From NCBI GenBank assembly GCA_003339415.1, contig PDHQ01000018.1, positions 124,001-188,000 of the forward strand: a DNA stretch of 64,000 nt. Direction: 5' to 3'. The translations under genes were made by a program, and so were the position numbers. The DNA is from Ophiocordyceps camponoti-saundersi (nom. inval.) (Eukaryota; Ascomycota; Sordariomycetes; Hypocreales; Ophiocordycipitaceae). Of this stretch, positions 36,944 to 46,640 are shown in pieces; the first letter of the stretch is position 1; the number at the start of each line of letters is the position of its first letter. The notes under the pieces are model-generated. The model did not search any database and was not told where the DNA came from. It saw only the letters and a list, made by a program, of their open reading frames with translations.

Positions 36944-37652
36944 CCCTGTCTCGCCTCTAAACCCCAAACAACCTCTTCCATCCTCCTCCTCCTTCTCCTC
37001 CTCCTCCTCCCCCTTCTTCTCCCCTCGTACATACATACATACATACGGATACAGCCTCAACCGATTCCCTCCCCACCCGCTCCCCCCTGGCTCTCAAAAC
37101 TGTCGCCGTCTCACAGTCACAAGTCATCACCACCCACTTACGGATACTTTGTCTCTCGCCTCTCCACTTCATGCAACAGCCGCCTCATGAAACGGCCAAA
37201 ACCACAGGGTAGCTCCCCGTTTCTTTTTTTCTCTCTCTCGACACTGCATAATCCCATCCCGTCCATAACATCATGATCCATCATGATCCATCCATCCACC
37301 CACCACAGTCTGTCTGTCTGTCTGTCCATCTACCCGTACCTACTAGCTATCCCCATCCGCTTGTAGATCCCACACACTCACACCCACCCACTCACTCACA
37401 GCCCCCCCCCAATGCATCAACGAGACATGGATCGACGACTGATTAGTCTAATCCTTAGCCGTAAATACAAGCAACAGTCTCCGTAGTAGCTCCTCTCTCA
37501 AGAGGCCAGAATCTCGATCGTCCTCGCATCTCCTCCCATCTGATCCATGCCTCTTCGCCCCCCTTCAAAATCCCCCCGCGGAGCGGACAGTCAATCCTTC
37601 TGCCCCAACTCCGCAGCCGTGTCCCCATCCTTCCGCCTTGATAATCCCTCAG

Positions 37653-37893
37653 TCAGCCCGTCTGAGCCTCATTGATCTGCTGTTTCGTCGTACCTACAAG
37701 AAGCTTACTCTTCGAAATTTTGGAACCGCCTTTGAAACCTAGTTTTGCAGCTCCGCCGTCTTTGAAGCACACTCCATCTGCTGCTGGTACTGGTCCGCAG
37801 ACTTTGTGTTTTCCTTGGCCTGTTTGGCCGCCTTCCAAGTTTTCTCGGCCTGCTGCTGCTGCTGCTGCTCGGCCTTCGTCGGAGTCTCCCCGG

Positions 37894-37930
<37 letters not shown>

Positions 37931-38089
37931 ATCCGACGCCTTCGAAACTTCCTTGGCCTGCTGCTGGCCGGCCGTCTTCTGCTGCAGGCTCGCCGGCTTC
38001 ACAGGACCCCCAGCCTGTTCCTTCACTTTCCCCCCTTGCGTCGTCTTCGTACCCGCTCCTCCTCGGCGGACCCGTGTCTCTTGTCTTAC
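37653..38089 (-). other. CAG-repeat tract after the PRP4-type kinase, coding status unclear
   Basis: Downstream of the kinase stop two CAG tracts (about 37,849-37,869 and 37,892-37,929) read in one minus frame as poly-Gln embedded in a Lys/Ala/Gln-rich context (QQAKEVSKAS, AEKTWKAAKQAK) that looks like a helical or coiled-coil protein end. A second minus frame stays open from 38189 to 37653. A GTAAGA donor-like site directly follows the kinase stop codon (about 38,089). This could be a 3' UTR, an alternative last exon of the kinase, or a decayed gene. Confidence 0.35.
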
Positions 38090-40911
38090 CTAGCGAGTCT
38101 GAGGCGTCGTAGTCGCTACCTTCTTGAGGAATGGGTGTTGAAGCGCCGCGCTCGGCGTGATGCGCTTCTCTGCGTGCACCAGCAAACACTGGTCGAGCAG
38201 GTCCTTGAACTGGTCCAGATCCTGCTTCTCCGCCAGCGCCATCCCGCTTGCCGCCTCGTCAATGCGAGAACCTAGGTTCCGCCTCTGCTTAAACGTCATC
38301 GGCCGCTTGAACGTCTGCTCCTTCGTTAGTCCCCATCTGTCGTCGTGGTGGTAAAAACAAAAAGGGGAAAGACCAAAAAAAAAGACCAACCTGATTTGTG
38401 ATCGGATCCGTGTAGGTGCTCAAAAAGGTGCCGTGCTCGTCAAAATGCTTGCTGGCCTGGTCTCCGCGCTTGAGATACTTCAGATGCACCCGTCCGCGTT
38501 TCTCCATGATGAGCTTGAGCATGTGGTTGTTAGTCGAGCCAGGGAACAGGATCTTGCCCGTGAATAGCTCGAATAGCGTGCAGCCGGTGGCCCAAATGTC
38601 GATGCTGTGGTCAAAGTCCATGCCCAGAATCACTTCAGGCGCCCGGTAAAAGCGACTGATCAGATAGGGGTTCCTCGTCAACGTCGTTGAAGCGTCGTCG
38701 CAATCGTAGCCCGTCCCCATGTCGCATATCTTCACCACTGATCGCGTGTCGTTGATCTGGCTCGCCGTCAGCTTCCCCATATCCTCTATAGAAGAAAGGG
38801 GGATGTCAAATCTTACAAGAATATTGTCTGGCTTCAAGTCCGCATGGATGATGTTGTTGTTACGCATGTGATCCAGGGCAGTAAAAATCTGTCGAGCGAA
38901 ACGGCGCGTTGCCTCGAGATTGATGCCCACATTCAGTCCAAACTTGCGAATCACCTCCCGGAGGTTCATCTCCATGTTCTCAAACACCATGCAGAGATGG
39001 TTGCGGTACATGAAAGACTCTTCAAAGCGGACTATATGCTTCTTATTCGACGGGTCGTTTTTGTTGAGCTTCTGGATAATGGCAATCTCCGTGTGGCCGG
39101 ACCGTCGAATCGCGTCATTGTTGCGCATGACCTTGAGAGCCACCACTCTGTTAACGTCCGACTTCAGGTCTTTGGCCCGCATCACACGCGCATAGGCGCC
39201 CTGGCCCAGCATCGAGATGATCTCGTAACGGTTGTGGATAACCTCGCCGATGCGCATTTTGTAGTAGCCGTCTTTGTCGTCGCCCTCGAGAAGGCCAACA
39301 GCCTGCTCCGTTATCTTGGGCCGCTTCGCCTTGTGAACGGCATAGCTCTCCTCGTCAAAGTTCTCTGCAAACATATCGAAGTCGTCATCGACGTCCTTGG
39401 GCGAAGCGCCGGAACTTCCGGTACACTTCAAGTTGGCTGGCGGCTCGGGAGCTGCGTCGGGAACAGCTTCGTCGGCGGCCTCGTCGGCGGCCTCGGGAAC
39501 ATCCATAGCTATGCCGTGCGCCAATGCCTCGTCATCTGAGCAGGTGTCAGCCTCCGTGTTGCTCCAAGATTCGGTTCCTCCACTTTCCAGCCAGATACAT
39601 CGGGGATGACTGGTGTAGTGTAATGGCATACCGGGAGATTCGGGCGTCTGAGGAGTGGCTACCTCGGCCGAGCCCTGGGAAGTATCGAGCTGAAGAGGGG
39701 CGACCGAGGTGCCATCGTCGGGCGCCTCTCCGACAGCTGCGTCGGCCTCTCGAACCGAAATACCGACCTCCCGCCTGGCAGCGCTGGCCTCTTGAGCAAG
39801 AACCACATCCGTTTGGGTAGGCTCAGCCTCTTGATCGGTGACTGTGGTATCGGTCTGTCGAACGGTTTCGGACATCTCTTTGGTATCAGAAGCCGCTTTG
39901 GCATCGGACTTTTCGGCGACGTCCTCGGGAGCATCAACGTTCGCATCGCGGGCCATCGCTTTGGCCACGAGCATCTCGCGCCTCTTGCGGCGACGCTCGA
40001 TTTCGGCGTCCTCGTCTATGGGTTCCGGCACTACCAACTCCACCTCCGGCTCCGGCTCGGGGGAAGGCTGCTTGGTAGGCACGCTACGCAAGCTGGTCAG
40101 CTACCAGGGAGGCCAGAAGTGGGATAAGGAGTAGGGAGCATGGAACCAAGAGGTCCATGAAGTGGTAGTCGTGCCTCGAGGACGCCGCCGCTTCGTGAAC
40201 GGCGACGTCTTTAGAATGTTCCTGGGCTTCAGACGTGAAGGTCCTGGAGTTTTTTTCCCGGTGATCGGGTATGGCAGCGCCGCGGAAACTGCCATGGTGA
40301 TCATCTCGAGCCTCACGATAAGAATAGTTGTCCCGGTCGTTGCGTCTAGATCTCTCGGGAGAACGACTTCGGTGTCGGTGCGGACCGCGACGGGATTGTC
40401 TGTCCGGCTTGTCACGGGTCCGATCACGAGGCTGGTCCCTGGCGCGTGAGCGGTCGCCGTCTCGGCGGTCGTCGCGGCTATTTCGGTCTCGGTAGCGGTT
40501 GGGGTCGGGCTGGCGCGAGTTATGCGAGGAGGAAGAGGACAGCCGGTCCAAATCGTCGTACGTCACACGAGATCGGCGATAATCCATGCGCGAGGACGCG
40601 TCGTCGTGGCTGGGACGTGCGTCACGATCTCGGCCATAGCCGTAGTGGGAATTTCGAGGAGGGTCGACACGGCTTCGATAGAGTTTCTTCGGATCATAGC
40701 GGTCACCTTCATCGTGAAGCCTCTTCCGGCCACGAGGCGACAGGCTGCGACGAGATGAGCCACTGTGTCGAGACAACGAGTCGGCAACGGGAGACGAGTC
40801 CAGATGTCTGCCTCGGCGGTCAACACCGTTTTCTGCCTGCGAGTACTGGAACGATGCCTTCAGCTCTCCATGTTCTTCGTCACGGATCTCACCCTCGTCG
40901 GTGCTCGACAT
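38090..40911 (-). CDS. prp4: PRP4-type spliceosomal protein kinase
   Basis: Three exons, complement(join(38090..38314, 38391..40067, 40147..40911)), 888 aa. The start is the ATG giving MSSTDEGEIRDEEHGELK, typical of fungal PRP4 kinases. Residues 1-255 are RS/RD-rich; the following 270 are acidic with an ERRRKRREML helix. The kinase domain starts near 530: MLGQGAYARVM, ALKVMR, HADLKPDNILV (about 661), CDMGTGYD (Met replaces the Phe of DFG, Gly the usual Ala), and TRNPYLISRFYRAPEVILG, the PRP4/DYRK-group activation loop. The last intron (GTTGGT...GAGCAG, ACTAAC branch) joins DPITNQ to TFKRPMTF, the family's usual C-terminal block. The first intron (GTTCCA donor) is the least certain junction. 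The kinase phosphorylates tri-snRNP proteins in the nucleus and is needed for spliceosome activation. Confidence 0.88.
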
Positions 40912-41147
40912 GGTGACAAAGATAGAAATGGTGCAGTGCAGTGCTACTTGGATGGGATTATTTCATAGGAGAGTAGAGTGGTTTTTTGCAGGGATTTTTG
41001 GGGCGAGGTGTGAACACAGGTCAGCAATCGAGTTCTGCAGATGCGGCAAACGCGAACTGAAGGAAGCGTCCAACCGGATGAGCGATGAATCGGTTTCCAA
41101 GGCTCAGACTCTCTCTGCCATAGTCTCCACGTGGAGAAGGGGGAGGA

Positions 41148-41187
<40 letters not shown>

Positions 41188-41909
41188 GGGGAGGGGGGGG
41201 GGGAGAAGACCCAGGCGGAGGAGGAGACACGGGCGGGGGGGGGGGGGGGGGGGGGGGAGAATGGGAGAGAGGGGAGGATAAAGGGAAAGAGATAGGAAAA
41301 ACAAGTGAAGATGGATATGGTGACGAAGGGGGGGGGGGGGAGAGACGGCGAGGAGAGGTGACGATGTGATGCCAGAGATGAGAGGGGAGATTGAAAAGTA
41401 AGGAAAAGGGAAAGCTCGCGCTCGTCGGTGTGGGAGGCGATGACCGAGAGCTGAGAGCAAGACAAGAGTCCAAGTTATCAGGGAATCATCACAGGATCAG
41501 CGAAGACGCCAGACTAGGCGCGGGCGAGGCAAGGAGAGGAAGCCTTCGCGGAAGAGCCCTTGGTGGAGGAGGAAGCTTTGGTGAGGCAAACAGTGATGAT
41601 GAAATCAATCCTTGTGGCTCGGAGGGGTTCGGCTGATAGACTAAGGCGTTCTTGGTTGGGGTAAGGGGAAAGAAATCTCTGATTGGCTGATTTTGGGGGT
41701 GGGGGCTGGCTGTCGGCTGGCGAGCTTACCTCAGCTGTTCGCTACCTACAGGCTACACTGCACCTTGGGGATTTTTCCACAGCCTCGCCACAAGGAATTC
41801 TGCGCATGAAATAACAGCCTTAGAAGTCACCTGTCTCCAACCGTTTGTCTCTGAAGCCTATTCCTACGAGTCTTCCATCTCTCCTTTCTCTGTCTCAATA
41901 ATAAGAGCC
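40912..41909. promoter_or_regulatory. Divergent PRP4 kinase/TMA7 promoter with G tracts
   Basis: This 998-bp region separates the divergent starts of the PRP4-type kinase (-) and TMA7 (+). It contains G36 (41151-41186), further G runs to about 41212, G23 (41235-41257) and G12 near 41330. No gene is seen; frames across the G runs encode only polyglycine or polyproline. Confidence 0.6.
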
Positions 41910-42264
41910 ATGGGTGGTTCCAACAGAGAAGGCAAGTTCATTTCTTCTCCTCTTCCTCTACCAACAATTTCTAACAACTTTCCTCTTCCCATCAGGCGGC
42001 AAGGCGAAGCCGTTAAAGCAGCCCAAGAAGGCAGACAAAGACCTCGACGAGGACGACAAGGCTTTCCTCGAGAAGAAGCGCGCAGGTACGAGGAGGGAAC
42101 ACGCTTCCTTTCTTCCTTTCCCGACCTAAACTGTTCCCTTTTGCTGCTGCTGCTGACACGACAGAACAGAGGAAAAGGCGCGCAAGGAGATGGCAGCCAA
42201 AGCCGGCGGCAAGGGACCTCTGAACACGGGATCGCAGGGCATCAAGAAGAGTGGCAAGAAATAG
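41910..42264 (+). CDS. TMA7: TMA7, translation machinery-associated protein 7
   Basis: Three exons, join(41910..41931, 41996..42085, 42170..42264), 68 aa. The protein runs MGGSNREGGKAKPLKQPKK, an acidic DLDEDDKAFLEKK segment, and ends GPLNTGSQGIKKSGKK, the hallmark of TMA7 (CCDC72), a small ribosome-associated protein found across eukaryotes. Only a GCAAGT donor for intron 1 (after REG's first base) produces the conserved NREGGKAKPLK block; a GT donor three bases further gives a wrong frame. Intron 1 is therefore a GC-AG intron, with a CTAAC branch site. Intron 2 is canonical (GTACGA...AACAG). The gene is too short and too split to show as one open frame. Confidence 0.93.
41932..41995 (+). 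other. GC-AG intron in TMA7
   Basis: A 64-nt intron with donor G|GCAAGT, branch CTAAC at about 41971-41975 and acceptor TCAG. The choice is forced by the conserved protein sequence on both sides. Confidence 0.85.
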
Positions 42265-42703
42265 CCGTTTGTTTTCAGTCATGTCTAAATGGGAGTGATG
42301 CCGTTGTCTTAGTGCTTAGCTGTCGAGTTGTTGCGCATGGATGGGTGTCTGACGGCGACGACGACGTGATGAGGTGACTTGGCTGGGACCTTTCCTTTCT
42401 CTCTCTCTCTTTCTCTCTCCCCTTCCTCTGCCGAGAAGACTGTTTCTCTCCGGAACCTTACGAAAGCCACGAACAGAGAATCTCTCTCTCTCTCCCTCTG
42501 TAAGATAAAAAAGAAATACCTTGTCTCTTCACAAGCCTTGGCCTCGCCTCCGGATGCGGCGCTTCGGTCAAGGGCGGCCCGGCTCCGTCCGATCTCGTCT
42601 CACCTAACCCACCGTGGTGGAACTAATGGCCTCAACCTCTTCCTAACCTTCCACTGTCTTCTTCCCCCCCCAACAAATACCTCTACACCAACAATTACCT
42701 CCA
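42265..42703. other. Intergenic: TMA7 3' end and PAQR promoter
   Basis: This 439-bp gap contains CT repeats at about 42,395-42,420 and 42,480-42,500 and a CCCCCC-type pyrimidine leader just before the PAQR start. No gene is seen. Confidence 0.5.
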
Positions 42704-43786
42704 ATGGCGATGCCTTCAGAACCCTCCGTCCCTCGCCAGCGTCGCCAGCGCCGTCCCTCATCGCCATCACCCAATGACACCCTCCTCGACCGCGCCGAGC
42801 GCTCAGCCCTCCTCCTCTGGGACCAACTCCCCGCCTGGCGCCGCGACAACGCCTACATCCTCTCCGGCTACCGCCACAGCAAGCCGTCCTACACCCACGT
42901 CCTCTGTTCCCTTACCACCCTTCACAATGAATCCGTCAACATCTGGTCTCACCTCGTCGGCGCCCTGCTGGCCCTCGCCGTAGGCTTCTACCTCTACTAC
43001 GTCGTCCATCCTCGCTATCAAGATGCCACGCCTCGTGACGTCGTCGTCTTCGCTTGCTTCTTTACCGGCGCTGCAGTCTGCCTCGGCATGAGCGCCGCCT
43101 ATCACACCATCCTTCACCATAGCGAGCCCGTTGCACGCTGGGGTAATAAGCTCGACTACACTGGCATTGTCGCCCTCATAGTTGGGAGCTATATCCCGGC
43201 CCTGTACTATGGCTTCTTCTGTTATCCAGTCTTGCGAATCATCTACATGTCCGCCGTCAGTCTCTCTTCCCCCTTTCCTCCCGAGCCTCATATACGTCTT
43301 TACTGCTGACCCTTCTGCTCAAAACAAGATATGCCTCCTCGCACTCGCCTGCACCGCCGTCTCGTGGCTTGAGCGCTTTCGCACCCCCAAGTGGCGACCC
43401 TATCGAGCTGCTATATTCGTCGCTCTCGGCCTCTCTGGCGTCGTTCCCGTCCTACACGGCATCACCATGCGTGGGTACCGAGAACTCCAGGAGAGCATGA
43501 GCATCGACTGGACCATAGCACAAGGTGCACTCTACATCATCGGCGCCGTTCTCTATGCTGTGAGGCAGTATTCCCCCCTTTTTCTTGAGAAGCTAGCTTG
43601 CTGATAACCCATAATCAGGCTCGTTGGCCGGAGAGAAGCCTCCCTGGCGTCTTCGACATCTGGGGCAGTTCGCATCAGATCTTTCACATGTTTGTTCTAG
43701 CCGCCGCCGCCACCCACTTCTGTGGCATGGCAAAGGCCTTCGATCACCACCACGCCGTCTTGGGATCACGGTGTTCCGTCCGGTGA
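42704..43786 (+). CDS. PAQR (adiponectin receptor/hemolysin III) membrane protein
   Basis: Three exons, join(42704..43255, 43329..43559, 43619..43786), 316 aa; donors GTCAGT and GTGAGG, all junctions in phase 0. The N-terminal 30 residues are Pro/Ser/Arg-rich. Family motifs: NAYILSGYRHSKPSY, LTTLHNESVNIWSHLVGA, then helices with SAAYHTILHHS (first zinc-ligand His) and DYTGIVALIVGSYIP, and in the last exon DIWGSSHQIFHMFVL, whose two His complete the zinc site. Seven transmembrane segments fit the pattern. Fungal PAQR proteins (Izh type) sit in endomembranes or the plasma membrane and affect sterol, lipid and zinc homeostasis. The last 21 nt overlap the 3' end of the opposing Tfc6-like gene. 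Confidence 0.92.
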
Positions 43787-46129
43787 TGCCATCTGGACAT
43801 CCGAATCCCCTTCGCCTTCATCACTTTCCTCGTTGATTTCGAGCCCAAGATCCAAGACGCGCACGAGCCCGGATGCCATGGACGCGGCAGCCCAGCACCC
43901 ATAGCCCGGGTTGGGATTCCACGCGACTGTTGTGATCCTCGTCAGAGGCTCGTGCACGATGCCGCGCGCGATGTCATTTAGTGAGAGAAGGTCGTCACCG
44001 CCTCCGCCTTCGTCGCCCGCATCGTCATTGTCATTGTCATTGTCATCGTCACCGTTCTCGTCGTCATCTGCAGCGTCATCGCCGCCTCCCCTCTTCTTTC
44101 TACTCTTTTTGGCCTTTTTGGCCTTTTTGGTCTTCTTTGTCGATGCCGGTGTCTTCGTCTCTGGCACAGCTTTCGCACACTGCTCCACACCGAATCCGTG
44201 AATGACGCCCGACGCCCCGCGATCTGCCGCAGGCAACCCGGAAGGCACGCGCCCGGCAGGTCGATGCTCGTGCTGAAAGATGCGCAGGCGGTCCTGAGAT
44301 GGCCCCCGACCCTTGAAGAGCTCGCATTGTGGGTTTAGGCTCCATAATGAGCCATCGGTGGTGCCGACCAGGAGGTAAGGATGTGTGCGGCCGACGGCAA
44401 GGCACGAGAGAAAGCACTCGCCGGTAAAGATATGGCGCGGGAGGGGGAAATGACGATGGAACATGAAGCCGACCCTAGTTTCGAGCGCGTTGGCAGACGG
44501 ATAAAAGGAGAAGAAGCCAAGCAGATGATCGCTCCAGCCGAGGAGGTTGGCCTGCCAGCGGATGGCGTTGATCTGCACCATGGTCGACTCGCAGCTTGGG
44601 GACCGGAGGTCGACGAGGCGCATTGGGCCGCCGATGGGCGACGAAGCTACCAGGTAGGGCATTGTCGGATAGCCTGTCGCGAGGTCGACAACGTCGCTGT
44701 GGTGCAGCGCATGCCGGCCGAGGAGGCAGGCCGGATGTACCGACCAGAGGCCAACGGAGCCGTCAGAGTAGCCAACGATGAGCCTGTTGAAGGCAGCCCA
44801 AGCCATGGCCGTCGCCTTGACGCCCTCCTCGTTCGTGAGGCTGAGTGTAGCCAAGGGGTTCTGAATGAGCTCTAGCCGATGTGTCTTGTCAGTATGAATC
44901 ACAGCACTTTGAAGTCCGAGTAATTTACATGCCGTACCGTATGCACCCTCTCCCTGATCCCCCTCAGTCTCGATGACGCACACGCGGCCGTCGCCGCATA
45001 TGACGGCGAGGTGATCGCAGACCGGACTCCACTTAACACGCCTGGCCCGGCCGCAGTCGAAGCAGAGCGTCTTGAGTAGCCGCGGCCGCCTCGTCGACGG
45101 CCTGATGAAGCCCTTGGCTTTGTCGGACCGGAAGGCCCATATCTGCACGACGCCGTGCCGCAGGAAGTCGGGCTTCTGATGCTCGGCCTCAAAGTCGAAA
45201 AGTTCTTCGTCGGCGTGCGGTACGACGGCCAAGGCCAGGCGCTGCTCCTTTCCCTGGCCCGGAGCCCAGTCCATGCTGATGACGATGCCGCCTACGTCGA
45301 GCATCCAGCCGATGGGGACTCTTTCTTGTTCCCCCTCTTCGTCTCCTTTATCATCATATGGCATTCCGTCCTGCGCCAGACAGTGGGCATCACCAGGCCG
45401 AAAGGTGAAAACACGCTGGTCAGGATAAGGCCCCATCAAGACAGACAGCGGACGGTCGGGGAACCGATACGGTTCGGCTTCATTCGGCGTCAAGACACGA
45501 GCAGGCCCTTCCCTCACACAACGAACACGCCACTTCTCGGCCAGGATCGCCTCGCGCTCCAAATCGCTCTTCGGTATCCAAGCCGGCACATCCAACGTCG
45601 GCCCACTCTTGGGCGGCAACACCGTCCTGTGAAGCCATCGGTCCAGCAACTGCTGACAGACGTGCATATCCTGCTTGCGGGGGCCGTACCATATTGCCAC
45701 GAGGGATTGACCGCGTAGAGCCCTGTTGTACGGCCCCGAGTAGCTCTGATACACGTGGCTGTCTGACGGCACGGGTTCGATGGCGCGATAGTCGGAAGAA
45801 GAGGAGGGACCCGATGTCGACTGCTTCTTGCGGGGCTTTGGTCGACGAGAGACCGCTTTAGCTACGGCTACCGTGGCTTTGCGACCGGCATGCTGGGCTG
45901 CGTGCCTGGACCCAGCAGCCGCGCCATCGCCTTCCTCCTCCTCATCATCCTCTTCCTCTTCCCCCTCCTCTTCGATATCTTCTCGCGCGTCGGCTTCGGC
46001 GTCGGCCTCGTCAAAGTCTGCGTCGCCCTCGCCCTCGCCTGGCGGCGCCGCGCCTTCGTCGGAACTGCTTCCGAAGGTGTATTTCTCAACCGTGAAGCGC
46101 TTGGTGCGGTTTGACCGCCGAGTTCTCAT
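43766..46129 (-). CDS. TFIIIC subunit Tfc6-like WD40 protein
   Basis: The whole span is one open frame of 787 codons, but a 66-nt in-frame intron at 44872-44938 region (complement 44872..44937; donor GTACGG, branch CTGAC, acceptor GGCTAG) is likely, giving complement(join(43766..44871, 44938..46129)), 765 aa. The N-terminus is basic (MRTRRSNRTKRFTVEKY), followed by an acidic Glu/Asp run and KPRKKQ, an AT-hook-like patch. The WD40 part includes ISMDWAPG, VVQIWAFR, RVKWSPVCDHLAVICGDGRV and GYSDGSVGLWSVHP. A Lys-rich then Asp/Gly-rich insert precedes the last WD unit TTVAWNPNPGYGCWAA. This layout fits the tau-B subunit Tfc6/Sfc6 that binds the B-box of tRNA genes in RNA polymerase III initiation. 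It overlaps the PAQR gene tail to tail by 21 bp. Confidence 0.82.
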   Translation of the reverse strand: MRTRRSNRTKRFTVEKYTFGSSSDEGAAPPGEGEGDADFDEADAEADAREDIEEEGEEEEDDEEEEGDGAAAGSRHAAQHAGRKATVAVAKAVSRRPKPRKKQSTSGPSSSSDYRAIEPVPSDSHVYQSYSGPYNRALRGQSLVAIWYGPRKQDMHVCQQLLDRWLHRTVLPPKSGPTLDVPAWIPKSDLEREAILAEKWRVRCVREGPARVLTPNEAEPYRFPDRPLSVLMGPYPDQRVFTFRPGDAHCLAQDGMPYDDKGDEEGEQERVPIGWMLDVGGIVISMDWAPGQGKEQRLALAVVPHADEELFDFEAEHQKPDFLRHGVVQIWAFRSDKAKGFIRPSTRRPRLLKTLCFDCGRARRVKWSPVCDHLAVICGDGRVCVIETEGDQGEGAYGTACKLLGLQSAVIHTDKTHRLELIQNPLATLSLTNEEGVKATAMAWAAFNRLIVGYSDGSVGLWSVHPACLLGRHALHHSDVVDLATGYPTMPYLVASSPIGGPMRLVDLRSPSCESTMVQINAIRWQANLLGWSDHLLGFFSFYPSANALETRVGFMFHRHFPLPRHIFTGECFLSCLAVGRTHPYLLVGTTDGSLWSLNPQCELFKGRGPSQDRLRIFQHEHRPAGRVPSGLPAADRGASGVIHGFGVEQCAKAVPETKTPASTKKTKKAKKAKKSRKKRGGGDDAADDDENGDDDNDNDNDDAGDEGGGGDDLLSLNDIARGIVHEPLTRITTVAWNPNPGYGCWAAASMASGLVRVLDLGLEINEESDEGEGDSDVQMASPDGTP

Positions 46130-46554
46130 TCTGCTGCTCGCCCTGATTTCTCGATACTAGTATGCTGGAAGCCCCCCCGATGTCGTTGAGGTGCGGGCTT
46201 AGTCATGAAGGATATAGTCTTATCGATAGGATTTCAGCTTCCCTCCAAGGCTGCAACTACGGATAGCAGTTACGCAGTTGGTCCATTGCATTTGGGAGTC
46301 ACATCAAAGGGCGTTAATGAGTTCAGATGGCTCTGTTGAAGTTGAAAATAGCAATAACAAACGTGACTTTACTTATAAGCTCCTTTCACTTATTCAGTCA
46401 GCTTGTCAAGTTGAATCGTTAAGTCAACTTATTAAAAGAGATGCCTCTCACTATAATCCGTACATAAGCAGATTTTACCAAGTAGCAGAGCAACTTCTTA
46501 CGCCAATGACTCTCCCCCGAAGCTCAGGTGTTACTCGTATGCCCCCTTCAAGCA
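46130..46554. other. Intergenic, AT-richer spacer
   Basis: This 425-bp gap lies between the Tfc6-like start and the end of the NACHT-like gene. It includes a TACGGATA octamer (46258-46265) and an unusual plus-strand frame described separately. Confidence 0.5.
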
Positions 46555-46640
46555 TTAGTCTTCCTCTACCATACCTTCCAGCTGTCGCTGAAGCCGCAGT
46601 GAGCTCGGGCTTTGGCCATTATGAGGAATCGCCGCCATAG
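46317..46640 (+). CDS. Hypothetical ORF with foreign-looking codon use
   Basis: A 107-codon frame starting MSSDGSVEVENSNNKRDF, with balanced amino-acid composition and predominantly A/T-ending codons (AAT, CTT, GTT, TCA), unlike all neighbouring genes. Its last 86 bp run antisense through the 3' end of the NACHT-like gene. No domain is recognised. It could be a remnant of a transferred or decayed gene, or chance. Confidence 0.25.
   Translation: MSSDGSVEVENSNNKRDFTYKLLSLIQSACQVESLSQLIKRDASHYNPYISRFYQVAEQLLTPMTLPRSSGVTRMPPSSISLPLPYLPAVAEAAVSSGFGHYEESPP

Larger units (their letters stand above)
28465..38089. other. 9.6-kb gene desert packed with simple repeats
   Basis: No convincing coding region is visible between the Ran1-like kinase and the PRP4-type kinase. 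The left part (about 28,560-29,860) is purine-rich on the plus strand, the right part (about 31,900-37,400) strongly pyrimidine-rich. It holds G89, C32/C22, (GA)n at about 29,788-29,825, (GAT)n and (GGT)n near 29,335-29,412, GTCTCT repeats at about 30,915-30,955, a GCAG minisatellite at 31,560-31,680, (AAG)n at 35,990-36,025, (AC)n at 36,893-36,940, and many ACAT/GTAT runs. Nine exact TATCCGTA/TACGGATA octamers lie here. It may contain very long 5' leaders or non-coding RNA; sequence alone does not show which. Confidence 0.6.
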
